Source of the DNA: Rhodospirillales bacterium
GTDB lineage: Bacteria > Pseudomonadota > Alphaproteobacteria > Rhodospirillales > Casp-alpha2
Assembly: GCA_017644185.1 (NCBI GenBank)
Contig: JAEPMA010000003.1
Location: 372,001-436,000, forward strand
Direction: 5' to 3'
DNA: 64,000 nucleotides
The position numbers and the translations under genes are program-made. The notes under the pieces are model-generated. The model worked only from the letters and a program-made list of their open reading frames with translations, made no database searches and was not told where the DNA came from. Below are positions 29,475-38,378 of this stretch, piece by piece (within the stretch, counting starts at the first letter, position 1; each line of letters begins with the position of its first letter).

Positions 29475-30992
29475 TCAGTTGATGCGCGGCTGGAAACTCT
29501 CGGGGGCGCGATCGATCACCCTGGACGACTTCCGCGTGATCTCGAGTACGGCGAGGCCGCGTTCGGTGATCCCGCTCGGCATCAGACGGAAGATCCCGTC
29601 CCGCCCCCAGTAACCGTTGGGTGAAGCCAGCGCTTGCTGGGTGTAGTTCGGCCCGTCGTTACCCTGTCCCAACACTGCGGCCAGCGCCGCCGCGTCGTAG
29701 GCGATGGTGGCGAGGCGCGGCGGTGTTTCCCCGAACGTCGCGGCATATTCCTTCACGAAGTCGATGCGCGCTTGCGGGTCGGGCGCGGCATACCACGCAC
29801 CGACCAGCGCCGGTTCATTCCCGAGGCCAGGGACGTCCCACTGCCCGGTCCCCAGAATCTGCACCACCGCAGGATCGACGTCGAAGAAGGGTAAAAGTGC
29901 CGCCAACTGCTGCAGCCGCTTGCCGCCATCCGCGACCATCAAGGCATCGAACGGCAAATCTCCCGCGGTCTGCAATTGCTCAAGACGCTCCAGCGTTTTC
30001 TTCGAAATCTCGTCATCGCGCTGCTTCAACTCGGCGATCTGACGTTCGAGTTCCTGCTTACGGGCGTCGAAGTCGGATATCTCCCGGACCACGTCGGTAA
30101 AGTCTTCTGCGTTCGGATCATAGAGCCGGGCGCGCGTCACCTGCACCCCAAGCCGCAGCGTTACGTCCTGCATCGCCTGAAGGACCGCCGCGCCGTAGGC
30201 ATTGTCGGGCGCTAACAGACCGAAGCGGACAAGGCCGCGTGAAATCGCATACCCCAGCACGCGCTCGGTCTGTGCGGAGGGCAGGAAGCCCATCACATAA
30301 ACCCCGTCACCGGCTGCATTACGGTCGCTGGAAAACCCGACAACCGGCACGTTAGCCGCCCGCGCGATCGGCCCGACGGCTTGCACCGAAGCAGATAAAA
30401 GGGGGCCGATGATCAACCTGGCTCCATCACCGATCGCCAGTTGCGCCGCCGCCAAGGCGCCATCGACCGTCCCGCCTGTATCGTGGGGAAGTAGTTCGAA
30501 GCGGTCATCCGCAAACTGGAACAACGCCAGCTGCGCCGCGTTCAGCATCGCTTGTCCGACCTTCGACGCCGGGCCGCTCAATGGAACGAGAAGAGCGACG
30601 CGTACCGTATCGGCACTGGCCACCGGTACGGTCGACGTCATGATATCGGGCGAGGGCTGATTCGGATTGATCGGCCTGTTGAGTAGTTCCGCGAGCGACG
30701 GCAGCGGCTCGCCCGCACGCGCACGCGGCGCGGTCGGCGGGATCTCCGGCAACTGCGGTCCGGGCGGCACACGCGGCCCGGAAACAGGCGGGAGTTGTTG
30801 CGAACGCGGCATACCGGCTGTGGCGGTCTGCGTCGTCGACGGACCGGCGATCATCGGCTTGCCTTGCTCGGACCCGCCGATTACGGAATTCTGGCAGCCG
30901 GCAAGAAAGAGAAGGGCCGCAAATGGCACAATCAGGAAAAAAGCGCGGCGCGCGTTCGCAAGCGAAAGCGGAAAAGCGGGGGGAAGAAACAT
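29475..30992 (-). CDS. Penicillin-binding protein activator, LpoA-like lipoprotein
   Basis: The 505-residue product has a lipoprotein signal with lipobox LAGC at about residues 30-33, a proline-rich linker to about residue 125, and a type-I periplasmic-binding fold like that of branched-chain amino acid receptors and LpoA (VRVALLVPLSGPASKVGQAMLNAAQLALFQF; later FGLLAPDNAYGAAVLQAM). A coiled segment near residue 310 (DARKQELERQIAELKQRDDEISKKTLERLEQL) interrupts the fold. LpoA-type proteins stimulate bifunctional PBPs from the outer membrane. Its 5' end overlaps that of divergent rsmI by 70 bp. Confidence 0.85.
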   Translation of the reverse strand: MFLPPAFPLSLANARRAFFLIVPFAALLFLAGCQNSVIGGSEQGKPMIAGPSTTQTATAGMPRSQQLPPVSGPRVPPGPQLPEIPPTAPRARAGEPLPSLAELLNRPINPNQPSPDIMTSTVPVASADTVRVALLVPLSGPASKVGQAMLNAAQLALFQFADDRFELLPHDTGGTVDGALAAAQLAIGDGARLIIGPLLSASVQAVGPIARAANVPVVGFSSDRNAAGDGVYVMGFLPSAQTERVLGYAISRGLVRFGLLAPDNAYGAAVLQAMQDVTLRLGVQVTRARLYDPNAEDFTDVVREISDFDARKQELERQIAELKQRDDEISKKTLERLEQLQTAGDLPFDALMVADGGKRLQQLAALLPFFDVDPAVVQILGTGQWDVPGLGNEPALVGAWYAAPDPQARIDFVKEYAATFGETPPRLATIAYDAAALAAVLGQGNDGPNYTQQALASPNGYWGRDGIFRLMPSGITERGLAVLEITRKSSRVIDRAPESFQPRIN

Positions 30993-31915
30993 CTGCCTCT
31001 CGTTCAGTCGATGCCGGGCTGGGCATTGATGACGGTAGCCGCTTGCCAGAAGCGAGTAAACCGCAACAACGGCTCGCGCATGGTCTTTACATCGTCGCCA
31101 CGCCGATCGGCAACGCCGCCGACATCACGCTCCGCGCGCTCGACATCCTCACCCGCGCCGACGTGATCGCTTGCGAAGATACGCGCGTCACCGGGAAGCT
31201 TCTGCACATGCACGGGATAGAGCATGGAAAACTGGTTTCCTATCACGAACACAACGCCGCCAAGGCCGGCCCACAACTCATGGAACATCTCAATTCAGGC
31301 GAAATCGTGGCGCTGGTATCGGATGCCGGCACACCGATGATCAACGATCCCGGCTATCGATTGGTCGAGTTGTGCCGCCAGGACGGCATCCCGGTCAATG
31401 CCGCCCCCGGCCCATCGGCCGTCACCAACGCATTGGTATTAGCTGGACTGCCGACCGACCGTTTCATGTACTGCGGGTTTCCGCCGCCGAAGCAGGGTAA
31501 GCGGCGCACCTGGCTGGGCGAGATCGCCTCTGTCGATGCAACACTCGTATTCCTCGAATCGCCGCAGCGCCTTGCGTCGTCGCTTAGCGATATGGCTGCG
31601 GTTCTAGGCGACCGGCCGGCCTGCGTTCTGCGTGAAATGACAAAAATGTTCGAAGAGACGCGGCACGGGTCTCTCCAAGATTTAGCATCGCACTATGAAA
31701 CCTCGGGGCCGCCGAAGGGTGAAGTGACAATGGTCGTTGGCGGGCCGCTCGACAACGGCCCGCCCGAGGCCGCCGACATCGAAGGCCGCCTCCGGGATTT
31801 GTTGAGAACCGAAAGCGTCCGCGAAGCATCAAGCCGCATCGCCGCCGAAACGGGAATTTCACGACGCGATGCCTATAACATGGCGCTCACCATCAAGGCG
31901 GAAGACGAGACATGA
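30923..31915 (+). CDS. rsmI: 16S rRNA (cytidine(1402)-2'-O)-methyltransferase RsmI
   Basis: A SAM-dependent methyltransferase of the tetrapyrrole methylase fold that modifies C1402 in the ribosomal P site. Motifs are LYIVATPIGNAADITLRALD, ACEDTRVTGKLL, LVSDAGTPMINDPGYRLV and NAAPGPSAVTNALVLAGLPTDRF. From ATG 30923 it has 330 residues, with a basic 54-residue N-terminal extension before the conserved LYIVATP; TTG 31043 would give a length closer to other members but lacks a clear ribosome-binding site. Its stop overlaps the yraN start (ATGA). Confidence 0.95.
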   Translation: MAQSGKKRGARSQAKAEKRGEETSASRSVDAGLGIDDGSRLPEASKPQQRLAHGLYIVATPIGNAADITLRALDILTRADVIACEDTRVTGKLLHMHGIEHGKLVSYHEHNAAKAGPQLMEHLNSGEIVALVSDAGTPMINDPGYRLVELCRQDGIPVNAAPGPSAVTNALVLAGLPTDRFMYCGFPPPKQGKRRTWLGEIASVDATLVFLESPQRLASSLSDMAAVLGDRPACVLREMTKMFEETRHGSLQDLASHYETSGPPKGEVTMVVGGPLDNGPPEAADIEGRLRDLLRTESVREASSRIAAETGISRRDAYNMALTIKAEDET

Positions 31916-32274
31916 CCACCGACCGGCGCCGCCGCGCCAACCGCCGCGGCCGGGGGGCGGAAACGCTGGCGGCTGGTATTTTACGGTTGAAGGGATACCG
32001 GATACTCGCACGCGGTTTCAGGGTTCCCACGGGCGAGATCGATATCGTCGCCGCGCGCGGGCGCACAATCGCATTTGTCGAAGTGAAGGCACGCGAGAGC
32101 CGAACCGCGGCACTGGACGCGGTCGGTTTCCAACAGCGCGGGCGTATCGTCCGCGCCGCCGAGCACTTCCTGTCCCAACACGCCGGTCTTAGGGGGCACG
32201 ACCTGCGCTTCGACGTCATCGCCATCGTTCCCGGCAGATTGCCGGAGCACATCGCCGATGCTTGGCGACCATAA
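31912..32274 (+). CDS. yraN: YraN family (UPF0102) nuclease-fold protein
   Basis: A 120-residue protein of the Holliday-junction-resolvase-like fold: RGRGAETLAAGILRLKGYRILARGFR, then GEIDIVAARGRTIAFVEVKAR, which carries the E...D...E-x-K nuclease signature. The function is not established experimentally. It overlaps rsmI by four bases, a partnership that recurs in proteobacterial genomes. Confidence 0.92.
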   Translation: MTTDRRRRANRRGRGAETLAAGILRLKGYRILARGFRVPTGEIDIVAARGRTIAFVEVKARESRTAALDAVGFQQRGRIVRAAEHFLSQHAGLRGHDLRFDVIAIVPGRLPEHIADAWRP

Positions 32275-32316
32275 TCCAGCTGTGTGACAGGCGTGATAAC
32301 TGCTGTACGCCGCGTT

Positions 32317-32345
32317 TTTACAGGGGCTAAAATTGTGTGTAGCAT
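32317..32345 (+). promoter_or_regulatory. Candidate promoter of the BON lipoprotein gene
   Basis: TTTACA (32317-32322) and TAGCAT (32340-32345), 17-bp spacer. It lies in the 137-bp gap after yraN. The transcript would begin near 32352, 60 bases before the chosen ATG. Confidence 0.45.
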
Positions 32346-32411
32346 TCGATGACCGGCGCGAAGCCGGGGTGTTTGTGCTTGTTGATGATTGAAAACTGGA
32401 CCGGGGCGTCA

Positions 32412-33005
32412 ATGGTGCGCCGTTTTCGAATTCTAGTGGTTTTGGCATTGCTGCTGGGCACGATGCCGCTTGGTGGCTGCGCCGGATTGATCGTCGGCGG
32501 TGCCGCCACGGCGGGGGTCGCGGCTTATCAGGAGCGCGGGATCAAGGGGGTCGCAGCAGACACCACGACCGCGACCCGGATTCGCGCCAAGCTTTTGGAA
32601 GCAAACGAAGAGCTGTTTCGCGACGTCGGGATAGAGGTCTATGAAGGCCGCGCCTTGTTGACCGGGCGCGTGCCGAGCGAAGAACGCCGCGCCGACGCGG
32701 TGCGAATCGCCTGGACGGTCGAAGACGTCACCGATGTCATCAACGAGATCGAGGTGAGCGAGAGCCCGCTTTCCGACATCGCCAACGATTCGTGGATTAC
32801 GACGCAGCTGCAATCGAAGATGACCTTCGACAAGGACATCCTCGCCATCAACTATTCCATCGAGACCGTGGGCGCGGTGATCTACCTGATCGGCATCGCC
32901 CAGGATAAAGCGGAACTGGAGAGAGTGATCAATCACGCGCGTTCGATAAAATACGTTAAACGCGTCGTCAGCCACGTGCGGGTGAAGGAGCCCGCCAAAT
33001 CGTGA
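32412..33005 (+). CDS. BON domain lipoprotein
   Basis: A 197-residue envelope protein: signal peptide with lipobox LGGC (about residues 20-23), then two BON domains (about residues 45-115 and 120-195; ATRIRAKLLEANEELFRDVGIEVYEGRALLTGRV and ITTQLQSKMTFDKDILAINYSIETVGAVIYLIG). Such DolP/OsmY-like proteins bind phospholipid at the periplasmic face and support outer-membrane integrity. The start at 32412 (MVRRFRILVVLALLLG) gives a proper signal peptide; a 21-residue upstream extension does not. Its end overlaps the next gene (GTGA). Confidence 0.9.
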   Translation: MVRRFRILVVLALLLGTMPLGGCAGLIVGGAATAGVAAYQERGIKGVAADTTTATRIRAKLLEANEELFRDVGIEVYEGRALLTGRVPSEERRADAVRIAWTVEDVTDVINEIEVSESPLSDIANDSWITTQLQSKMTFDKDILAINYSIETVGAVIYLIGIAQDKAELERVINHARSIKYVKRVVSHVRVKEPAKS

Positions 33006-33835
33006 GAACGCAGGCCGACATCGTCGAAGAGCTGACCCGCTACGGTGCCGAGGGCGGTATGAATATCGCGGAAGCGGCGCTGCTCGCCGGTGCGTTCGAC
33101 CGTCCGGCCCTGGCCCTCGACCGTTACCACCGCCATCTCGAAAAGCTCTCGACCAAGGTCGGGGATTACGCGCGCATCGCGGACGGTCCGGTGCCGGTCG
33201 CCGTGATGATCGACGCGCTTCGTCAGGTGCTGGCACGACACTATGGCTATGGTGGTGGTGAATCGAATGGAACAGACGAGGACTGCTACGACCTGACCCG
33301 TGTCGTCGACAGCCGCACCGGATGCAGCGATGCCCTCGCCATCCTCTATGCGTCAACGGCCCGGCAGCTTGGATGGGATGCAGATATCATCTACATCCCC
33401 GGCCGCATGCTGATCCGGCTGGACGGCATGGGAGAACGTTTGATCGCCGATCCGCTTGGCGACGGCCGGACACTGGAGCCTGCCGACATTCGTGCAATCC
33501 TGAAAGCGTTCGACGGCAACGAGGCGGAGCTGACACCCGATGGCCTGAAAATTCTGAGCGACAAGGAAGCCTTGTTAAGGTTGCTGGCGGGCCGCAAGTC
33601 GGTGCTGCTCAGGGCGAAAAGGCTGGAAGAGGCGTCGAAGGTCCTCGAACTCGCACTCCGCATTGCGCCCGAGGAGCCGACCCTATGGCGCGAATGCGGT
33701 CTGTTGAACGCACGCCTGGACCGGATTCAGGCCGCCGTCGACGCACTTGAAGAATATCTCCGGCTCGGCGCTGGTGAATCGGCGCGCTATAACACCACCA
33801 TTCTCTTGCAGGAACTCCGGACCCGCCTCACATAA
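33002..33835 (+). CDS. SirB1 family transglutaminase-like/TPR protein
   Basis: A 277-residue cytosolic protein that begins at a GTG overlapping the stop of the BON gene. An N-terminal SirB1-type transglutaminase-like domain includes [44 protein letters not shown] (the core Cys is present); a C-terminal tetratricopeptide-like section runs from about residue 195 ([52 protein letters not shown]). Its biochemical role is unknown. The overlap suggests a link with the BON lipoprotein. Confidence 0.85.
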   Translation: MRTQADIVEELTRYGAEGGMNIAEAALLAGAFDRPALALDRYHRHLEKLSTKVGDYARIADGPVPVAVMIDALRQVLARHYGYGGGESNGTDEDCYDLTRVVDSRTGCSDALAILYASTARQLGWDADIIYIPGRMLIRLDGMGERLIADPLGDGRTLEPADIRAILKAFDGNEAELTPDGLKILSDKEALLRLLAGRKSVLLRAKRLEEASKVLELALRIAPEEPTLWRECGLLNARLDRIQAAVDALEEYLRLGAGESARYNTTILLQELRTRLT

Positions 33836-33864
33836 GCGGGACCCTCATTTCACTAGGAATTGCC

Positions 33865-34806
33865 ATGACCCTGACCGTCGCGATCCAGATGGATCATGTG
33901 AGCACCATCGACATCAAAGGCGACAGCACGTTCGTCATGGCTTTGGAAGCCCAGAAGCGCGGCTACGATCTTCTGCACTACGTGCCCGGCAAGCTTTCCA
34001 TGTCGCGCGGCCGCATCATCGCCGAAGCCGAGCCGATGAAACTCAGGCGTGAGCAGGGCAATCACTTCACACTTGGTGAGGCGCGCACCATCGATCTCGC
34101 GACCGACGTGGATGTCGTGTTGATGCGCCAGGACCCGCCATTCGACATGGCTTACATCACGGCCACCCATCTGCTTGAGCACGTGCATCCCGAAACGTTG
34201 GTGGTCAACGACCCGCGCGAGGTGCGGAACGCGCCCGAGAAGCTTTTCGTCACGCATTTTTCGGAGTTCATGCCGCCGACGCTGATCTCGTCCGACCGCG
34301 ACCAGATCATGGCATTCCGGAAAGAACACAAGGACATCATCGTCAAGCCGCTCTACGGAAACGGCGGCGCAGGGGTGTTTCACATAAAACCTGACGACGA
34401 GAACCTCAACGCGCTTCTGGAAATGTTCACGATGCTCTATCGCGAGCCCGTCATCGCGCAGGCGTATCTGAAGGACGTCCGCGCCGGCGACAAGCGCATC
34501 ATCCTGATCGACGGCGAGATCGCCGGCGCCACCAACCGGGTGCCGGCAGAGGGTGAGGCACGCTCCAACATGCACGTCGGCGGCAAGGCGGTGAAATCCG
34601 AGATCACGGACCGCGAGCGCGATATCTGCGCGGCCATCGGCCCGGAACTCAAGAAGCGCGGGATGATCTTCGTCGGCATCGACGTCATCGGCGGATATAT
34701 GACCGAGATCAACGTGACGTCGCCTACGGGCTTGCAGGAGATCAACCGCTTCGACGATGTCTGTCTCGAAGCGCAGATCTGGGACGCGATCGAAGCGCGG
34801 CTTTAA
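33865..34806 (+). CDS. gshB: Glutathione synthetase
   Basis: It joins gamma-glutamylcysteine and glycine using ATP. The 313-residue ATP-grasp enzyme starts [36 protein letters not shown]; further landmarks are [30 protein letters not shown] (ATP-binding lysine and glycine-rich loop) and [13 protein letters not shown]. It follows the SirB1 gene by 29 bp and ends in front of a strong hairpin at 34810-34830. Confidence 0.96.
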   Translation: MTLTVAIQMDHVSTIDIKGDSTFVMALEAQKRGYDLLHYVPGKLSMSRGRIIAEAEPMKLRREQGNHFTLGEARTIDLATDVDVVLMRQDPPFDMAYITATHLLEHVHPETLVVNDPREVRNAPEKLFVTHFSEFMPPTLISSDRDQIMAFRKEHKDIIVKPLYGNGGAGVFHIKPDDENLNALLEMFTMLYREPVIAQAYLKDVRAGDKRIILIDGEIAGATNRVPAEGEARSNMHVGGKAVKSEITDRERDICAAIGPELKKRGMIFVGIDVIGGYMTEINVTSPTGLQEINRFDDVCLEAQIWDAIEARL

Positions 34807-34809
34807 ACC

Positions 34810-34830
34810 GGCGTCGGATAGGGCGACGCC
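34810..34830. terminator. Bidirectional stem-loop between gshB and arfB
   Basis: GGCGTCG-gataggg-CGACGCC, a perfect 7-bp GC-rich stem with a 7-base loop, 4 bases after the gshB stop and about 20 bases beyond the convergent arfB stop. A loose T-rich tail follows on the plus strand (TTAGTGTTCCTT). Confidence 0.5.
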
Positions 34831-34850
34831 TTAGTGTTCCTTGGGCAAGA

Positions 34851-35273
34851 TTATTCGTCCCGTGACACCGCACCGCGGCCCTTCTTGATTGAACTCTTGT
34901 GACGTTTGTTCTCGAGCCGTTTGCGCTTTTGCGCCTTGGGCGTCTTCGTCGGGCGCCGGGTTCTGGGTGGCTTGGCACTGTCGCGGATCAATTGAATAAG
35001 ACGATCCATCGCGTCTTTACGGTTCTGTTCCTGGGTTCGGAACGACCGCGCCGTGATCACGACATAGCCGTCCGCCGTCATGCGCCGCCCCGCCAGTTTC
35101 TTGAGCCTGAGAAAATGCGCGTTGCTGAGCGCACTTGAATGGCGCGCATCGAAACGCAGTTGGACGGCGGTTTCGGATTTGTTGACTTTTTGCCCGCCCG
35201 GGCCGGTTGCCCGGATGAAGCTCTCTTCGATCTCGGTCTCGTCGATCGAGATATTTTCGGTGATGCGGATCAT
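34851..35273 (-). CDS. arfB: Alternative ribosome-rescue factor ArfB (peptidyl-tRNA hydrolase)
   Basis: It releases stalled nascent chains on ribosomes without a stop codon. The 140-residue protein has the release-factor GGQ motif (RATGPGGQKVNKSETAVQLRFD) and the basic C-terminal tail that enters the empty mRNA channel (KAQKRKRLENKRHKSSIKKG). ATG 35273 (MIRITENISID) overlaps the stop of the LysR gene as TGATG; a GTG at 35276 is one codon earlier. Probably translated together with the LysR gene. Confidence 0.95.
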   Translation of the reverse strand: MIRITENISIDETEIEESFIRATGPGGQKVNKSETAVQLRFDARHSSALSNAHFLRLKKLAGRRMTADGYVVITARSFRTQEQNRKDAMDRLIQLIRDSAKPPRTRRPTKTPKAQKRKRLENKRHKSSIKKGRGAVSRDE

Positions 35274-36163
35274 CACGCCGTCCCCGTTTCACGCGCCAGC
35301 CAGTCGACGAACGCAAGCGCCGGACCGTCAGCCTGAACACGATCGCTGGTGACCACATAATAGGCTGGCGTCGGCGGCAGCCGAAAGCGCGCGCCGAACG
35401 GCTCAACCAACTTGCCGTCGCGAATCTCGTCGGCGGCCAGAAGGTCGCTCTCCAGGATCACGCCCACACCCCGAACCGCCGCATCGATGGCCAGTGTCGA
35501 ACGCTCGACGAACAGTTCGCGCCCGGCGCTCAGGTCACCGAGTCCCCGTTGCATCAACCAGTCCTGCCACGACAAATGGTTGCGCGCATGGATCAGCACA
35601 TGACGCTTGAGATCTTCCGGCTGAGCCAGCGGCGCATCGCCATCCCTGAGCGCCGGCGCACAGAGCACCAGCACGCGTTCGTTGATGACCTGCCTGGCGA
35701 CCAGATCGCGACCGGCGGGGCTGCCGTAAAAGATACCGACATCCGCATCGCCCAGATGCTGCAGATTGTCGGCGGGCTCGACACGGACCCTGACATCGGC
35801 GTAATCGCGCATGAACCGGTCGAGGCGCGGCATCAGCCACTTCGCCGCGAAGCTCGAAGCGGCAACGACACTCAACACGCCCTGACCGGCGGCATCGGCG
35901 ATCCCGTCCGCGGCATGCATGAGGGTGCTCAACGCGTCGTGCACACGGCGCCAGTAAAGCTCCCCCGGCGCACTGAGCGAAATATGACGACCCCAGCGGT
36001 GGAAAAGGGAAACCCCGATCTCGCGCTCCAGATTGGCAATCTGGTGGCTGACGGCGGAGGGCGTGACATGAAGCTCATCAGCAGCAGCCTTGAACCCACC
36101 CAGCCGGGCGGCAGCCTCGAAGGCGCGGATGGCGTTTAACGAAGGTCTGGGCGGCACGGACAT
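35273..36163 (-). CDS. LysR family regulator (GcvA-like)
   Basis: A 296-residue transcription factor: N-terminal winged helix (LNAIRAFEAAARLGGFKAAADELHVTPSAVSHQIANLEREIG) followed by an effector domain (GVLSVVAASSFAAKWLMPRL). The wording AFEAAARLGGFKAAADELHVTPSAVSHQI places it in the GcvA/AmpR-like branch. It is divergent from the SelA-like PLP enzyme gene with 136 bp between them, so that gene is its likely target. Effector unknown. Confidence 0.9.
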   Translation of the reverse strand: MSVPPRPSLNAIRAFEAAARLGGFKAAADELHVTPSAVSHQIANLEREIGVSLFHRWGRHISLSAPGELYWRRVHDALSTLMHAADGIADAAGQGVLSVVAASSFAAKWLMPRLDRFMRDYADVRVRVEPADNLQHLGDADVGIFYGSPAGRDLVARQVINERVLVLCAPALRDGDAPLAQPEDLKRHVLIHARNHLSWQDWLMQRGLGDLSAGRELFVERSTLAIDAAVRGVGVILESDLLAADEIRDGKLVEPFGARFRLPPTPAYYVVTSDRVQADGPALAFVDWLARETGTA

Positions 36164-36169
36164 GTATTT

Positions 36170-36294
36170 ATTCTAAATGAATTTATCTCACTTAAGCGAT
36201 GAAATAATCGCGTTATGAGTTCCCACGAACGTTTGTTAGCGTGAGTCTCAGAAGGATGGCTATGTGCGCGTCCAGGCATCAATAAAGTGAGATA
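36170..36294. promoter_or_regulatory. LysR/PLP-enzyme intergenic operator region
   Basis: The 136-bp divergent gap contains a perfect 10-bp inverted repeat, TATCTCACTT (36184-36193) and AAGTGAGATA (36285-36294), plus two short dyads, ATTC-taaat-GAAT (36170-36182, near a LysR T-N11-A box) and GCGAT-gaaata-ATCGC (36196-36211). One long-repeat arm is close to each start codon. Presumed LysR sites; not proven. Confidence 0.45.
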
Positions 36295-36299
36295 TTCTC

Positions 36300-37562
36300 A
36301 TGGGACAAGACCGATTCGGTAATTCGTTCGCCCCCGGCCTCAGCTATGCGCGGGGTGATATCCTGCCCGGCACCGCCGACGACATCATCAAGCTCAAAAC
36401 CGCGTGGGCGCACATTCGCCGCCGTCGCAAAGAGTTGGGCGAAAACAGCGTCTATCTATTGAGCGGGCTCGAGCGGAACCTGCAGTTGGAAGAGGTCGAC
36501 CTGACGGTCATGGACGACGAAATCGCATCGGCACTGTTCACGGACGACGTCACCGAACTTGGCCTCGAACACCTGGGCGGCGATCCGGCAACACATGACA
36601 TCTTCGTCTTCAACCGCCTGACGTCTGCGTTACTGACGGCAGCGGACGTCATGATCAATGAAGGCGATATCGTGATCGGCGTCTCGCCCAGCTATTCCCA
36701 CCCGGCCGTCAAACGCGCGGTCGCCCATGGCGGTGGTATGTTTACCGACACGACGGGCCTCGGTGCGTTTCGGAAAGCCCTGAATGAGAACGACCGCGTC
36801 GACGTGGTGTTCATCACCCGGCTCGCCGTCACCTACGAAATCCTTCCCGAAGCGGACTTGGTTGAGATCATCAAGCTGGCGCGTTCGAAGGGCGCGAAGA
36901 TCATCGTCGACGACGCCGGGGGCGCGCGCATCGGCCCGGCGTGCTTCGATCAGCCGAAGCTCCTCGAACTGGGTGTCGACGTTGGCGCCACGGGGATGGA
37001 CAAGTACGGCACCACCGGCCCACGCCTGGGGTTGTTGGGTGGTAACAAAGACCTCGTCGCCAAGATCAGGGCGCGTGCCTATGAGATGGGTGTCGAAGCG
37101 CGTCAGATGCTCTATCCCGCCGTGGTCGAGAGCCTGAGGAACTACAGCCCGGACAAAGTGCGCGAACGGGTTGCCGTCACGAAAGACGTCGGCGAGCATC
37201 TTAAGAAGCGGCTCGGCGGCAACCGGGTCATGGAAACCCCCGTGATCGTTCAACTGACCGCCGACGACGTTCTTGAAATGGCGATGGAGCGAGCCGGCGT
37301 CACGACCGCCCCCTGCGTCCCTTACGAAGCGACGGCCGGTCTCGCGATGATCATGCTGCGCGATTTCGGGATCGTGTCCGTGCACTTCGCCGGGCTGCCG
37401 CCGGGCACAGCCGCATTGATGATCAAGTTCCTCCCGCCCGAAACCGTTGCCGACTTTGGTGGTACCGAGAAACTCGCCGAGGCCGTCGACGAGAGCCTGA
37501 CCCGGCTCGCCGAGACAATGAAATCCGGTGGGCTCGAAGACCTGATCCTGAAGGCAGCTTGA
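36300..37562 (+). CDS. SelA-like fold-type I PLP enzyme of unknown reaction
   Basis: A 420-residue predicted pyridoxal-phosphate enzyme. The cofactor pattern is visible: VFNRLTSALLTAADVMI (residues 103-119), IIVDDAGGARIGP with D204/D205 for the pyridine nitrogen, and GATGMDKYGTTGPRLGLLGG with K235 as the likely Schiff-base lysine. This arrangement resembles the SelA/D-glucosaminate-6-phosphate ammonia-lyase group rather than standard aminotransferases. No selenocysteine genes are nearby, so selenium chemistry is not implied. A single-gene unit divergent from a LysR regulator suggests inducible use of an amino or hydroxy acid. Substrate unknown. Confidence 0.7.
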   Translation: MGQDRFGNSFAPGLSYARGDILPGTADDIIKLKTAWAHIRRRRKELGENSVYLLSGLERNLQLEEVDLTVMDDEIASALFTDDVTELGLEHLGGDPATHDIFVFNRLTSALLTAADVMINEGDIVIGVSPSYSHPAVKRAVAHGGGMFTDTTGLGAFRKALNENDRVDVVFITRLAVTYEILPEADLVEIIKLARSKGAKIIVDDAGGARIGPACFDQPKLLELGVDVGATGMDKYGTTGPRLGLLGGNKDLVAKIRARAYEMGVEARQMLYPAVVESLRNYSPDKVRERVAVTKDVGEHLKKRLGGNRVMETPVIVQLTADDVLEMAMERAGVTTAPCVPYEATAGLAMIMLRDFGIVSVHFAGLPPGTAALMIKFLPPETVADFGGTEKLAEAVDESLTRLAETMKSGGLEDLILKAA

Positions 37563-37602
37563 CCGGCCGGATAATTTTTTTCGATGCCCTGCCGCACATG
37601 GC

Positions 37603-37608
37603 TATACT
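37603..37608 (+). promoter_or_regulatory. -10 box for possible leaderless transcription of the 37.6-kb gene
   Basis: TATACT ends 6 bases before the ATG at 37615; a weak TTCGAT lies 17 bp upstream. Transcription would start at or next to the A of the start codon, and no Shine-Dalgarno is present. Confidence 0.4.
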
Positions 37609-37614
37609 GGCCCG

Positions 37615-38295
37615 ATGACGGCAGAGCAGCATACCGAAACGACAGCGGACACAATCTCCATCCACCTCGCCGAATACGCGAGCCTGCGCCAGGAGATCGA
37701 CAACCGAACCCGGCTCGCCAATCAACTGGTGTTTTCACAGCTGACGGTCCTGGGCGCAGGCATGGCGGTCTTCGACGTCGATAAAGCTTTTGTTCAAGAC
37801 GTTCTGCTCGGTCTTGCCGCCATCTCCGCGTGCCTCTGGCTTTTCTGGCTCGACCATCTCCGCCAGATATTCAAGATCGGCGCTTATATCGGACTGCGCC
37901 TGGCGCCGATCCTGCAGGGCTTCGACGCGCGCGCCCTTGGGTGGGAGAAATTTCTGCGCGAAATCGATAGTGACGAACATCGGGCAGGCGCCGCGATCTT
38001 CGGCGACCCGGCAGGACGTTCGATCCGGTTTGGGAAAACCCGGTCGATCGGCGCGAACACCACGCTGCTGTTCGGGGCGATCACGCCGGTACTGGTCGCG
38101 GTCTATCTGTCGGCTTATCTGGAACCCATGCTAGACGGCGGTCTTCACGACGCAGATGTCATCCGCTTTGTCGCCGTGCTGGCGACGGCTGGCGTCTGGG
38201 GTGCAGCGGTACGCCAAGCACTTCAGCTGCGCCGGACGATGGATTCCATCAGCGATGCGGTTCTGACCGTCGGGTCGGAAACCGCGGACGCCTGA
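37615..38295 (+). CDS. Hypothetical membrane protein
   Basis: A 226-residue protein I do not recognise. After a polar, threonine-rich N-terminus and a short helical segment (LAEYASLRQEIDNRTRLANQ) there are two hydrophobic segments near residues 40-55 and 60-80 (VLLGLAAISACLWLFWLDHL), a charged cytosolic stretch (90-140) and two more near 142-165 and 178-200. The acidic/polar ends and four-segment layout fit a small inner-membrane protein. It stands between the PLP enzyme and yifB with no obvious operon partner. Confidence 0.65.
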   Translation: MTAEQHTETTADTISIHLAEYASLRQEIDNRTRLANQLVFSQLTVLGAGMAVFDVDKAFVQDVLLGLAAISACLWLFWLDHLRQIFKIGAYIGLRLAPILQGFDARALGWEKFLREIDSDEHRAGAAIFGDPAGRSIRFGKTRSIGANTTLLFGAITPVLVAVYLSAYLEPMLDGGLHDADVIRFVAVLATAGVWGAAVRQALQLRRTMDSISDAVLTVGSETADA

Positions 38296-38378
38296 CTCCG
38301 GATATTCTTACAGAGCAGTTCAAAAAAACATCTCTGACCATTCCATAGCCTTTCCAAACGTTGAAGAGAGGATCAGGC

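Noticed and set aside
37560-37581. Terminator after the PLP gene (CCGGCCGG plus T7)
   Set aside because: The palindrome has no loop and cannot form a stable hairpin; the T-run alone is insufficient.
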